Below are positions 19,440 through 28,069 of a stretch of 64,000 nt of DNA, in pieces (the stretch's first letter is position 1; each line of letters opens with the position of its first letter). The notes beneath the pieces were generated by a model. That model saw only the letters and a list, made by a program, of their open reading frames with translations. It was not told the DNA's origin and searched no databases. The translations under genes were made by a program, and so were the position numbers. Origin of the DNA: Paenibacillus sinopodophylli (GTDB taxonomy: Bacteria; Bacillota; Bacilli; Paenibacillales; Paenibacillaceae); NCBI RefSeq assembly GCF_005930355.1, contig NZ_VDBO01000002.1, forward strand, positions 186,001 through 250,000, given 5' to 3'.

Positions 19440-20645
19440 ATGTGGAAATTAGTCATCGCTGATGATGAGCCAAGAATAAGAAGAGGTCTGCTGCAGGTGC
19501 TGCCATGGGAAGAGCTGGGCATTGAGGTCGTTGGCGAGGCAGAGGATGGAATCGAGGCGCTTGAGGTTGCCAAGGCAACGAAGCCGGATCTTATATTTGT
19601 CGATATTAACATGCCGTTTCTGGACGGATTGGCATTCGTCGAGCAGTTGCAGCTTGAGCATAAATGCCTGGTCGTCGTAATTACTGGTTATGATGAATTT
19701 ACATATGCACAGAAAGCCGTAAAGCTGAACGTATTTGATTATGTTTTAAAACCGGTGGTCAAGTCTCAGCTCAAGGAATTGATTGACCGCGCCGTCATTG
19801 AGCTCGAGAAAAATAAAATAAAAGAAGAGTTCCATGCGTTTACGAGCAAGCAGCTGCAAAACAATTCGCTGCTGATCCGTGACCATTTTTTGCGGAGATG
19901 GATGAATGGATTGCTGGAGTCTGAAGAGGTCGTGAAAAATATTGAATATTTGCAGCTCCCGATTTATGCATCAACCCGGCTGGCCGTATTCAAGGTCGTG
20001 CAAGGCACTAACGTAGGTACGGTAAAAAAGGAATGGGGCAAGGATTTGCTCGAATTTGCTTCCAGAAACATCATAGAGGATCTGTTAGCGGATAGCGGCA
20101 CACATATCGTGTTCGAGGATGAGAAGGGGTATATTGTCATTTTCTCGCCGATTGCGGATGAAAGTGAATGGATGAAGCAGTGTATGGCCATTCAGACGAA
20201 ATTTGAAGAAATATTAGCGCGAATGGTCATTCACATGGATAGAGTCATGCAGGACGGCTTCTTGCACGCCGATCGTATTTATAACGAGCTTGTGAAAGGA
20301 ATCAATGCGAAGGGCAGCTTGTCGCCTGTTGTGCTATTAGCGAAGAAGTTCGTTGAGCAGGCCTATGCGATGCCGAACCTTTCTTTGCAGGAAGTGGCTG
20401 ACCAAGTGAGAGTAAGCCCGACCTATCTAAGCAAGCTTCTGAAGAAAGAGATTGGCGCCTCGTTCATTGATTATTTGACGGACGTGCGGATTAAGCATGC
20501 AGTGCTGCTTATGAATGATACCAGTTATAAGGTATATGAAATCGCAGAAAAGGTCGGCTATAACAGCCAGCATTACTTCAGCAATGCGTTCAAGAAAAAA
20601 ACGGGCGTTTCTCCAAACTCCTACCGCAAAGGAAGCTGGACATGA
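19440..20645 (+). CDS. Response regulator, AraC type (YesN family)
   Basis: This 401-residue protein has a receiver domain with acidic pocket IADDEPRIRRG, phosphoacceptor Asp55 in FVDINMPFLDG and the conserved Lys in VLKPV. A linker of about 170 residues and a C-terminal AraC double helix-turn-helix (about 295-400) follow, with YLSKLLKKEIGASF and YFSNAFKKKTGVSP. It is a DNA-binding activator, paired with the preceding kinase. AGAAGGAGG lies upstream of the ATG. Its TGA overlaps the ATG of the tandem binding lipoprotein (ATGA), so all three are one coupled operon. Likely targets are the adjacent YtfQ-type importer and possibly the giant enzyme. Confidence 0.92.
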   Translation: MWKLVIADDEPRIRRGLLQVLPWEELGIEVVGEAEDGIEALEVAKATKPDLIFVDINMPFLDGLAFVEQLQLEHKCLVVVITGYDEFTYAQKAVKLNVFDYVLKPVVKSQLKELIDRAVIELEKNKIKEEFHAFTSKQLQNNSLLIRDHFLRRWMNGLLESEEVVKNIEYLQLPIYASTRLAVFKVVQGTNVGTVKKEWGKDLLEFASRNIIEDLLADSGTHIVFEDEKGYIVIFSPIADESEWMKQCMAIQTKFEEILARMVIHMDRVMQDGFLHADRIYNELVKGINAKGSLSPVVLLAKKFVEQAYAMPNLSLQEVADQVRVSPTYLSKLLKKEIGASFIDYLTDVRIKHAVLLMNDTSYKVYEIAEKVGYNSQHYFSNAFKKKTGVSPNSYRKGSWT

Positions 20646-22525
20646 AGGAAGCAAGGTACAAAATATTGTTTTTTTTCATTGCTTTCATGGCACTTTTAAG
20701 TTTATATTCCTGCAGCAATCAGACATCAACGATACCCGAAGAAGGCGTGAAGTATTTGATCGGGGTATCGCAGCCTAATCTGAACGAGCCATGGCGTGTC
20801 GTACTGAATGATGAGATTAAACGCGACGCCGGCGCTTATCCAGACCTGCGCGTTATTTTTACCGACGGAGGAAATGACAGCAAGCAGCAGGAAGAGGATT
20901 TGCACAAGCTGGTAGGATACGGCATTGACTTGCTTATTATTTCTTTGGATGATCCGATTCTGCTCACACCTACGATAACTGAAATCTATGAGAAAATTCC
21001 GGTTATCGTACTCGGTCGCGGCGTAACGGGTTATGATTATACGTTGTATATCGGGACGGATAATCGACTCATCGGGAGCAAGGCAGCGGGATACGCCAAG
21101 CAACTGCTTGAAGCAGGGGATAATCGGGTTGTCGAGATTCTAGGACTCAAAGGCTCGCCAACGGTAGATGAACGCAGCGAAGGCTTCCGTGAAGCACTGA
21201 CTGACCGTAAAGATATTGTAATTGCGGAGTCGTTATATGCGGATTGGCAGCGCGATAAGTCGGAAGATTTACTTTTGGAAACGTTGGGGAAAGACACGGA
21301 TATTGATCTCATCTTTGCCCATAATGATGCCATGGCATTAGGCGCTTCTATTGCTTTGAAGAAAAAAGGGATAACTGATGTAAAGATTATCGGTGTAGAT
21401 GGCATCAAGGGTGACAACGGTGGATTGAATCTCGTGAAGGATGGCACGCTTACGGGTACTTTTACCAGCCCGACAGGTGGCGGAGAGGCCATTCGTTATG
21501 CGGTCGATATTTTAAATAATGAGAAGGGGATTCCTAAAAAAATTATTGTGAGAAGCCACCCGATTACGAAAGATAACATCAATGAATTTGGTGAACCGGA
21601 GTCCGTCTCTAAGGTTAAGCCGATAAGACAGGTAACCGAAGCTGCACCTATAAAAATCGGTTTCGCTCAGGTCGGCTTGGAGAGCGGCTGGCGGCTGGCG
21701 CATACCAATTCCGTTATCCACGCGGCTAAAGAAGAGGGAATCGAACTGCTTTACGAGAATGCGCTTCAGCAGCAGGATAAGCAAATCGACTCGATTCGAA
21801 AATTCATCGCATTGAAAGTAGATTTTATCGTGTTTTCCCCATTGGTGAAGACGGGCTGGGACGTTGTGCTGCAAGAAGCGAAGCAGGCCGGAATCCCTGT
21901 TATTCTCTCCGATCGTGAAGTGAAAGTAAGTGACGATTCTTTATGGACCGCCTACATCGGCTCGGATTTCGTAGAGGAGGGCAGGCGGGCGGCTCGATGG
22001 CTCACACAAGAAATGGGAGAGAGCCCCGAACAGGTGAACATTGTGGAGCTTCAAGGGACGAAGGATTCCGATCCGGCAGTGGGACGAAAGGTAGGCTTTG
22101 AAGAAATTATTAAGGATGAGCGCGGCTATCAGATCGTGCAGTCTTTGCAAGGTGATTTTACACTGGAAAATGGTAAGCAGCTCATGCTAGAAGCGCTTGA
22201 TCAACACGGTGAAGACATCGATGTCGTATATTCCCATAATGACGACATGGCTCTTGGAGCCATTCAGGCCATTGAACAATATGGACTGAAGCCGGGTAAG
22301 GATATCAAAATCATTTCGATTGATGCGACTAGGGCTGCATTAAAAGCGCTAGGAACCGGTAAATTAAACTTTGTCGTGGAGTGCAATCCGCTGCTTGGGC
22401 CGCAGCTTATGAAAGCCGTAAAAGATTATATGGCGGGAAAAGAGCTTCCTATGAAGATTATTACATCGGAAGGGGTATTCACGCAGGATACAGCGAAGCG
22501 AGCGTTGGCAAGAAGGGAGTATTAA
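20642..22525 (+). CDS. Lipoprotein with two fused sugar-binding domains
   Basis: This 627-residue protein has a signal sequence ending in SLYSC (Cys24), a plausible though imperfect lipobox because Tyr sits at -2. Two complete type I periplasmic-binding domains follow: the first at about 37-320 resembles ribose/galactose-binding proteins, the second at about 335-620 is very like the YtfQ-type protein encoded at 16450, sharing VNIVELQGT, HNDDMALGAIQAIE and VECNPLLGPQL. It has no permease or ATPase partner in its operon and is translationally coupled to the response regulator. I infer a sensory subunit that presents sugar occupancy to the kinase, by analogy with XylFII-LytS. A transport role with the neighbouring permeases is also possible. 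Confidence 0.85.
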   Translation: MKEARYKILFFFIAFMALLSLYSCSNQTSTIPEEGVKYLIGVSQPNLNEPWRVVLNDEIKRDAGAYPDLRVIFTDGGNDSKQQEEDLHKLVGYGIDLLIISLDDPILLTPTITEIYEKIPVIVLGRGVTGYDYTLYIGTDNRLIGSKAAGYAKQLLEAGDNRVVEILGLKGSPTVDERSEGFREALTDRKDIVIAESLYADWQRDKSEDLLLETLGKDTDIDLIFAHNDAMALGASIALKKKGITDVKIIGVDGIKGDNGGLNLVKDGTLTGTFTSPTGGGEAIRYAVDILNNEKGIPKKIIVRSHPITKDNINEFGEPESVSKVKPIRQVTEAAPIKIGFAQVGLESGWRLAHTNSVIHAAKEEGIELLYENALQQQDKQIDSIRKFIALKVDFIVFSPLVKTGWDVVLQEAKQAGIPVILSDREVKVSDDSLWTAYIGSDFVEEGRRAARWLTQEMGESPEQVNIVELQGTKDSDPAVGRKVGFEEIIKDERGYQIVQSLQGDFTLENGKQLMLEALDQHGEDIDVVYSHNDDMALGAIQAIEQYGLKPGKDIKIISIDATRAALKALGTGKLNFVVECNPLLGPQLMKAVKDYMAGKELPMKIITSEGVFTQDTAKRALARREY

Positions 22526-22562
22526 TCCACAGTGTTATATTTGGAGGTGATAACTATTAATA

Positions 22563-22624
22563 AATCGGTCAGCTAAAACATGGATTCCATGTTTTAGCTG
22601 ACCGATTATCATGATCTGTTTTTT
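22563..22624. terminator. Long perfect hairpin between convergent operons
   Basis: A perfect 21-bp stem (22563-22583 with 22587-22607) closes on a 3-base ATT loop. A TTTTTT run lies at 22619-22624. It sits between the sensory operon and the convergent aldo/keto reductase gene and probably ends the former. Confidence 0.8.
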
Positions 22625-22625
22625 A

Positions 22626-23453
22626 CTAGAAATTGAAGTTATCCGGATCTGGGCCGAAGCGGTGATCGCGGTTAAGCTCGCTAATTTGTGTGACTTCCTC
22701 ATCGGTCAATGTAAAGTCGAATATATCTGCATTCTCCTGTTGGCGTACAGGGTTGATCGATTTCGGAATCGTAACGACCTCGTTCTGCAAATCCCAACGA
22801 AGGACAACCTGAGCAGGAGATTTGCCATATTTGGCGCCAATCTCGGTGAGGACACTCTGATCCAGATTTCCCTGCATGAGAGGACTCCACGCCATTAACT
22901 GTATATGGTTATTTCTGGTGAAGCTATGAAGCTCATTTTGCGTGAGAAGCGGGTGATATTCGACCTGATTGACCATTGGTACGATTTCACTTGAGGAGAT
23001 AACATCCTGCAGATGATGAATCTGGAAGTTGCTCACCCCGATCGAGCGAACGAAGCCGTCACGGTATAGCTTCTCAAGCGCACGCCAGGTTTCCGTATAC
23101 TTGTCTTTGACAGGCCAATGAATGAGCAGCAAATCGACGACATCAATACCGAGCTTACGTCTGCTGTCTTCGAATGCAGTAAGGGTGGAATCGTAGCCTT
23201 GATGGGCATTCCAAATTTTTGTCGTGACAAAAATCTCATCTCGAGCGATGCCGCTGTTTCGGATTCCGGCACCTACACCTGTTTCGTTGTTATAGGCTGC
23301 TGCTGTATCAATGCTTCTGTAGCCGGCTTCAATAGCAGAGGCCACTGAACGTTCTGCTTCTCCGTCGTCTTTAACCTTCCATACGCCAAGGCCGAGCCAA
23401 GGCATCTTCACGCCATTGCTAAGCGTAGTTGACTCTGTATGTGCTTGTGTCAT
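22626..23453 (-). CDS. Aldo/keto reductase
   Basis: This is an NADPH-dependent carbonyl reductase of 275 residues, the size of Bacillus YtbE/YvgN-type enzymes that reduce methylglyoxal and small aldehydes. The catalytic tetrad is visible: Asp and Tyr in SIDTAAAYNNE, Lys in VTTKIW, and His in LLIHWP. The cofactor-binding IPKS sequence is present near the C terminus. AGGAGG lies 10 bases before the ATG. It is 16 bases downstream of the alcohol dehydrogenase gene and so in its operon. Both could remove aldehydes formed during rhamnose or other deoxysugar breakdown. Confidence 0.9.
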   Translation of the reverse strand: MTQAHTESTTLSNGVKMPWLGLGVWKVKDDGEAERSVASAIEAGYRSIDTAAAYNNETGVGAGIRNSGIARDEIFVTTKIWNAHQGYDSTLTAFEDSRRKLGIDVVDLLLIHWPVKDKYTETWRALEKLYRDGFVRSIGVSNFQIHHLQDVISSSEIVPMVNQVEYHPLLTQNELHSFTRNNHIQLMAWSPLMQGNLDQSVLTEIGAKYGKSPAQVVLRWDLQNEVVTIPKSINPVRQQENADIFDFTLTDEEVTQISELNRDHRFGPDPDNFNF

Positions 23454-23469
23454 CGATTAACAACCTCCT

Positions 23470-24636
23470 CTAGAGTGATAATTCCAAAATCGCTTTAACA
23501 TCTTGTTTATCCAGACGTTTGAATGATCCGATTGCGCCGTAGCGAACGGCTTCCTCCGCCATGCGATCTAACTTCTCGCTACCAATCTCGAAGTCTGCAA
23601 GACGCGACTCGGCACCGATTCGTGTGAAGAAATCTCTCGTTGCCTGAATGCCTTCAAGCGCCGTTTCCTTATCCGATTTCCCTTCTGGATTAACGCCCCA
23701 TACGCGCGTAGCATATTGAACGAAACGATCGATCCGCTCTTCGTGAACATATTTCATCCAGTTCGGGAAGATAACGGCTAGTCCAGCACCATGCGGAATA
23801 TCATAGATCGCACTTACTTCATGCTCGATGCCATGGGATGCCCAGTCATTCGCCATGCCGACGCTGATCATGCCGCCGTTCAAAGCCATTGTTCCTGACC
23901 ACATCAGGTTAGCGCGTGCTGCAGCATGTTCCGGATTCTCGAGTGCAAGCTCAACGTTCTCAATGACCGTTTGCAGAATGGATTCACAGAAACGCTCTTG
24001 CAGCGGTGTGTTTTCCGTTAAGCTGAAATATTGCTCGAATACATGCGACATAATGTCAACAGCGCCGTTAACTGTGTGGTTGCGCGGAACCGTATAAGTA
24101 AGCGTAGGATCGAGAATGGAGAATTTAGGATACGTATGGGAGCTGCCGAAGGCACGCTTCAAATTCTCTTCCCAGTTCGTTACGACAGCTGATCCGTTCA
24201 TCTCGGAGCCTGTTGCAGCAAGTGTTAGAATCGTTCCGATTGGTATAGCTTTCTGAACGGCTGCTTTGCCTGTGAAGAAATCCCATACATCGCCATTGTA
24301 TGGCACGCCTGCAGCAATCGCTTTGGATGCATCAATAACGCTTCCGCCGCCAACTGCAAGAATGAAATCAACACCTTGCTCGCGACAAATCGCAATCCCT
24401 TTATTTACAGTGCTTAGGCGAGGGTTCGGTTCAATATTGGGAAGCTCATGCACCGTAATGCCGGCTTCTTGAAGCAGGCTGACTGTTTTATCGTACAAAC
24501 CTGTTTTTTTCACACTTCCTGATCCATAAACAAGGAGAACCGTTTTACCATACTTTTCCGTTAGCTTTCCTACTTGATCGGCAGTGCCTTCGCCAAACAC
24601 AATGTGAGTGGGGTTAACAAATTGGAATGAGTTCAT
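23470..24636 (-). CDS. Iron-containing alcohol dehydrogenase (YugJ/BDH type)
   Basis: This 388-residue protein belongs to the group III metal-dependent alcohol dehydrogenases. It has the nucleotide-binding GGGSVIDASKAIA and the metal-binding region containing HGIEHEVSAIYDIPHGAG. It resembles the butanol-dehydrogenase-like YugJ/YugK proteins and would interconvert alcohols and aldehydes with NAD(P)H. It leads a two-gene operon with the aldo/keto reductase. Its upstream region carries repeated TAACTAAA/TTTAGTTA elements shared with the divergent ArsR-type regulator, which probably controls it. Confidence 0.9.
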   Translation of the reverse strand: MNSFQFVNPTHIVFGEGTADQVGKLTEKYGKTVLLVYGSGSVKKTGLYDKTVSLLQEAGITVHELPNIEPNPRLSTVNKGIAICREQGVDFILAVGGGSVIDASKAIAAGVPYNGDVWDFFTGKAAVQKAIPIGTILTLAATGSEMNGSAVVTNWEENLKRAFGSSHTYPKFSILDPTLTYTVPRNHTVNGAVDIMSHVFEQYFSLTENTPLQERFCESILQTVIENVELALENPEHAAARANLMWSGTMALNGGMISVGMANDWASHGIEHEVSAIYDIPHGAGLAVIFPNWMKYVHEERIDRFVQYATRVWGVNPEGKSDKETALEGIQATRDFFTRIGAESRLADFEIGSEKLDRMAEEAVRYGAIGSFKRLDKQDVKAILELSL

Positions 24637-24673
24637 GCCGTACCTCCTCTATCGATTTGAAAAAACGAATTAG

Positions 24674-24799
24674 GTAACTAGAATAGTAACTAAATATCGT
24701 TTTAGTTATGTATACGCCGTTTATTTTAGTGAAATACGGTTGGAAAGTCAAGTTTTCCTCATAATAGGCATTGAAAGGATAACTTTTTAGTTATATAAT
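24674..24799. promoter_or_regulatory. Divergent promoter with repeated TAACTAAA operators
   Basis: TAACTAAA (24687-24694) and TTTAGTTA (24701-24708) form an 8-bp inverted repeat with a 6-base spacer. A near copy TAACTAGA begins at 24675 and another TTTAGTTA lies at 24786-24793. The regulator's promoter fits TTGAAA (24772-24777), 16 bases, TATAAT (24794-24799), so the last element sits in the spacer directly upstream of the -10 box. The arrangement suggests autoregulation and control of the alcohol dehydrogenase operon. Confidence 0.6.
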
Positions 24800-24834
24800 G
24801 GGTTGCAATTAGATAGAAGTAAAGGGGTACGGGC

Positions 24835-25740
24835 ATGCAAGTTGAAGTAAGCAGTCGCAATATGAAGTTTCTAGAATGCCTTTCGTCGCTGACAAGGGTC
24901 AAGATGATTGAATTGCTCGGAGTTCAACCGATGAATATTAAAAGCCTCTCTGAGGCGCTAGACATAAAGTCTCCTATTGTAACGAGGCATATACATATGC
25001 TGGAGGAAGCAGGTATTGTTCGGAGCGAGAACGTGGCTGGCAAACGAGGTATGCAAAAAATATGCCATCTTCAGCTCACGCAGACGATGCTGCTATTCAA
25101 GAGCTCGCCGGCTAAAGACGAAGCGAAGCGTTATGAGGTTTCACTTCCGGTCGGCAACTATTCTTCCTATCAAATCAAGCCGACATGCGGACTGGCATCC
25201 GATACGCAAATGATTGGCATGTGCGATGATCCGCGATATTTTGCCGATCCCGAGCATGTTCAGGCCAAAGTACTATGGTTCGGATCGGGTTTTGTGGAGT
25301 ACCGGATTCCGAATTATATGGTTAATAACGAGATGCCTGAATCATTGGAATTGTCGATGGAAATATGCTCAGACACGCCATGCAGCATCAATCATCTGCC
25401 ATCGGACATCGCGTTTACGATAAACGGCGTAGGTGTAGGTGTGTGGACTTATCCTGGCGATTTCGGCAGTACGAGGGGATTGTATACACCGGAGTGGTGG
25501 CACAAAAACATTCAGCATGGCTTAATTAAGACGATTCGCGTCAATCGGCTGGGCTCGTTTATTGATGGCATTCAAGTATCGAATGTGACGATTGATCAGC
25601 TCATGCTTGCTTACGACAAACAAATTGTGTTCCGCATCTCTTGCAGCCAGGCTGCCAAAAACTGCGGCGGCGTAACCTTGTTCGGCAAAGGCTTCGGCAA
25701 TTACAACCAGGATATTGAAGTCATTCTTCGCTGCCAATAA
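24835..25740 (+). CDS. ArsR-type transcriptional regulator with large C-terminal domain
   Basis: This 301-residue protein begins with an ArsR-like winged helix (about 1-85), including IKSLSEALDIKSPIVTRHIH as the recognition region. Ordinary ArsR proteins end near residue 100; this one continues for about 200 residues with a beta-rich, aromatic-rich region (for example VGVWTYPGDFGSTRG) that I cannot assign to a named family. The extension may be a ligand-sensing domain; sugar binding is plausible from the neighbourhood but unproven. It is divergent from the alcohol dehydrogenase operon and followed by its own terminator. AAGGGG lies upstream of the ATG. Confidence 0.8.
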   Translation: MQVEVSSRNMKFLECLSSLTRVKMIELLGVQPMNIKSLSEALDIKSPIVTRHIHMLEEAGIVRSENVAGKRGMQKICHLQLTQTMLLFKSSPAKDEAKRYEVSLPVGNYSSYQIKPTCGLASDTQMIGMCDDPRYFADPEHVQAKVLWFGSGFVEYRIPNYMVNNEMPESLELSMEICSDTPCSINHLPSDIAFTINGVGVGVWTYPGDFGSTRGLYTPEWWHKNIQHGLIKTIRVNRLGSFIDGIQVSNVTIDQLMLAYDKQIVFRISCSQAAKNCGGVTLFGKGFGNYNQDIEVILRCQ

Positions 25741-25777
25741 GGGATGGCTGCTAGAGGGCCTATAAGCTATGCATGAG

Positions 25778-25807
25778 AGTCAACCTGATAGCAGGTTGGC
25801 TTTTTTT
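25778..25807 (+). terminator. Terminator after the ArsR-type regulator
   Basis: AGTCAACCTG (25778-25787) pairs with CAGGTTGGCT (25792-25801) around ATAG, followed by a T tract through 25807. Confidence 0.88.
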
Positions 25808-25828
25808 CGTTGGGAAAATTATGCGATT

Positions 25829-25860
25829 CTCAAATCGGCGGCTGTAAACGCAAATGTGTT
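25829..25860 (+). promoter_or_regulatory. Shared 32-base upstream motif, copy 1 (before rhaEW)
   Basis: This 32-base stretch matches 35216-35247, upstream of lutR, at 28 of 32 positions by direct comparison. Its core is GGCTGTAAACGCAAATGTG. The TGTAAACG half resembles a CcpA cre site, but the second half ends in TG rather than CA. It lies 124 bases upstream of the rhaEW start. Confidence 0.5.
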
Positions 25861-25901
25861 TGAAACGGGTAAGAGTACGGAAGCAGTTTGTTTCCGTTTA
25901 T

Positions 25902-25924
25902 GTTTGAAATAAATATATTCAAAC
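25902..25924 (+). promoter_or_regulatory. Inverted repeat GTTTGAA-N9-TTCAAAC before rhaEW
   Basis: Perfect 7-base arms are separated by 9 bases. The site lies about 60 bases before the start codon, in the expected promoter zone, next to two direct AAACAAATA repeats (25927-25935 and 25951-25959). It is a candidate operator for the DeoR-type regulator of this operon. I could not fix a convincing -35/-10 pair. Confidence 0.4.
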
Positions 25925-25984
25925 ACAAACAAATATGTTATGATCCAATCAAACAAATACAAAACAACATTCGGAGGTATATCC

Positions 25985-28054
25985 ATGGTACAAAGTTTAT
26001 GGGAAAACGAGAAATCATCACAGCTTGAAGGCGGACTAGCTGAGCTTGTCTACCGTTCCAATATTATCGGCGCGGATCGCCGCGTATGTAATTACGGTGG
26101 CGGCAATACATCCACTAAAACTACGGTTAAGGATTTCCGCGGTCGTGACGTTGAAGTCATGTACGTGAAGGGCAGCGGCTCTGATCTGGCTTCTATGAAG
26201 GCAGGCAACTTTACCGGACTTCGTATGGACGATATCCGTCCGTTATTTGAGCGTTCTGAAATGCCTGACGAGGAAATGGTTGCATACCTTGTGAACTGTA
26301 TGATCGATTCCAAGCATCCGCGTGCATCCATTGAAACGCTGCTGCATGCTTTCCTTCCATTCAAACACGTGGATCATACGCATCCGGATTCCATTATCAG
26401 CCTGTGCTGCGCAGACAACGGCAGAGCGCTTGCGAAAGAAATTTTCGGCGACCGCTTTGTATGGGTACCTTATGTTCGTCCTGGCTTTAACTTGTCCAAA
26501 ATGATTGCAGAAGGTGTACTCGCCAATCCGAATGCCGAGCTTGTGCTTATGGAGAAGCACGGACTTGTCACTTGGGGTGAAACGAGCGAGGAATGTTATG
26601 CACAAACGATCAAAATCATTTCCGAAGCGGAAGCATTCATTGAATCCCGCTTTGACGAAGCATCGCTGTTCGGCGGTGTGAAATATGAAGTGCTTGAGTC
26701 AGATGCTCGCAGAAGCGTAGCTGCTCAAGTGATGCCGACTATTCGGGGAGCAGTAAGCGATGCGAAAAAAATGATTCTAACATTTGATGATGAAGCGGAT
26801 GTACTTGCGTTCGTAAGCGGTCAGGACTCCCCGCAATTGTCTCAAGTCGGAGCAGCGTGCCCGGATCATCTCGTTCATACAAAAGTTGTTCCGCTCTTCA
26901 TTGATTGGACGCCTAACGTAGATGATATTGACGGTTTGAAAGCGAAGCTGTCTGAAGGCATTGCAGCTTATAAAGAGCAATACAAAGCGTACTTCGAGCG
27001 CAACAAAAACGAAGGCGATGTTATGTTCGAAGCGGCGCCGCGTGTTATTCTTATTCCAGGTATCGGCATGATCAACACGGGTAAAAGCTGGGCAATGGCA
27101 CAGGTTAGCGGAGCGCTTTACCATCGTGCAATTGCAGTTATGCGCGGCGCAACAGCGCTTGGCGATTTCGTATCACTTAGCGAGAACGAATCGTACAACG
27201 TGGAATATTGGCCGCTTGAGCTTTACAAATTATCGCTTGCTCCAGCAGAAACGGAATTCTCTCGCAAAGTTGCTTTCATCACTGGCGGTGCGGGCGGAAT
27301 CGGAAGCGAAACGGCTCGTCGCCTCGTGTCCGAAGGAGCTCATGTTGTGCTGGCCGATCTTAATCTTGAAGGCGCACAGAAGGTCGCTGCTGAGATTAAT
27401 GAGAAGTATGGCGATAACCGTGCGACAGCAGTTAAGATGGACGTGACTAGCGAAGAGCAAGTCATTGCAGCATATGCAGACACGGCACTTGCTTACGGCG
27501 GCGTTGATATTATTGTGAACAACGCTGGACTTGCAACATCCAGTCCGTTCGATGAGACATCGCTCAAAGAGTGGAATCTGAACATGAACGTGCTCGGAAC
27601 AGGCTACTTCCTCGTAGCTCGTGAAGCTTTCAAATTAATGAAGCAGCAAAGCATTGGCGGGAATATGGTATTCATCGGATCGAAAAACTCGGTATATGCT
27701 GGTAAAAATGCATCTGCATACAGCTCGGCAAAAGCGTTGGAAGCTCATCTTGCCCGTTGTATCGCTGCTGAAGGCGGAGAATTCGGTATTCGCGTCAACA
27801 CCGTTCTGCCAGATGCCATCTTGCAGGGCTCAGCGATCTGGAACGGCAGCTGGCGCAATGAGCGTGCAGCAGCTTACGGGATTGAGCCGGATCAGCTGGA
27901 AGAATATTATCGCAAACGCACGACTCTGCTCGTGAACATCTATCCGCGCGACATCGCAGAAGGCATTGCGTTCTTTGCTTCTTCCAAATCGGATAAAACA
28001 ACCGGATGCATGCTGACAATCGACGGCGGCGTACCTGCAGCTTTTACACGTTAG
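25985..28054 (+). CDS. rhaEW: Bifunctional rhamnulose-1-phosphate aldolase / L-lactaldehyde dehydrogenase
   Basis: This 689-residue fusion has an N-terminal class II aldolase domain (about 1-420, with NYGGGNTSTKT and metal-binding HVDHTHPDS) and a C-terminal short-chain dehydrogenase (about 425-689, with FITGGAGGIGSETA and the YSSAK catalytic motif). It cleaves L-rhamnulose 1-phosphate to DHAP and L-lactaldehyde and would oxidise the latter to L-lactate, as in the RhaEW/YuxG family. The start at ATG 25985 is preferred because CGGAGG lies 7 bases upstream; the in-frame ATG at 25940 has no ribosome site. It heads the rhamnose operon. Its L-lactate product explains the downstream lutABC. Confidence 0.93.
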   Translation: MVQSLWENEKSSQLEGGLAELVYRSNIIGADRRVCNYGGGNTSTKTTVKDFRGRDVEVMYVKGSGSDLASMKAGNFTGLRMDDIRPLFERSEMPDEEMVAYLVNCMIDSKHPRASIETLLHAFLPFKHVDHTHPDSIISLCCADNGRALAKEIFGDRFVWVPYVRPGFNLSKMIAEGVLANPNAELVLMEKHGLVTWGETSEECYAQTIKIISEAEAFIESRFDEASLFGGVKYEVLESDARRSVAAQVMPTIRGAVSDAKKMILTFDDEADVLAFVSGQDSPQLSQVGAACPDHLVHTKVVPLFIDWTPNVDDIDGLKAKLSEGIAAYKEQYKAYFERNKNEGDVMFEAAPRVILIPGIGMINTGKSWAMAQVSGALYHRAIAVMRGATALGDFVSLSENESYNVEYWPLELYKLSLAPAETEFSRKVAFITGGAGGIGSETARRLVSEGAHVVLADLNLEGAQKVAAEINEKYGDNRATAVKMDVTSEEQVIAAYADTALAYGGVDIIVNNAGLATSSPFDETSLKEWNLNMNVLGTGYFLVAREAFKLMKQQSIGGNMVFIGSKNSVYAGKNASAYSSAKALEAHLARCIAAEGGEFGIRVNTVLPDAILQGSAIWNGSWRNERAAAYGIEPDQLEEYYRKRTTLLVNIYPRDIAEGIAFFASSKSDKTTGCMLTIDGGVPAAFTR

Positions 28055-28069
28055 GAGGCAGAAAACGAT

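Noticed and set aside
22543..22560. GGAGGTGA ribosome-like site before the long hairpin
   Set aside because: No ATG, GTG or TTG follows at a usable distance, so no small gene can be supported.
25843..25857. CcpA cre site within the 32-base motif
   Set aside because: TGTAAACG matches the left half, but the right half ends in TG rather than CA, so it is not a good cre match.
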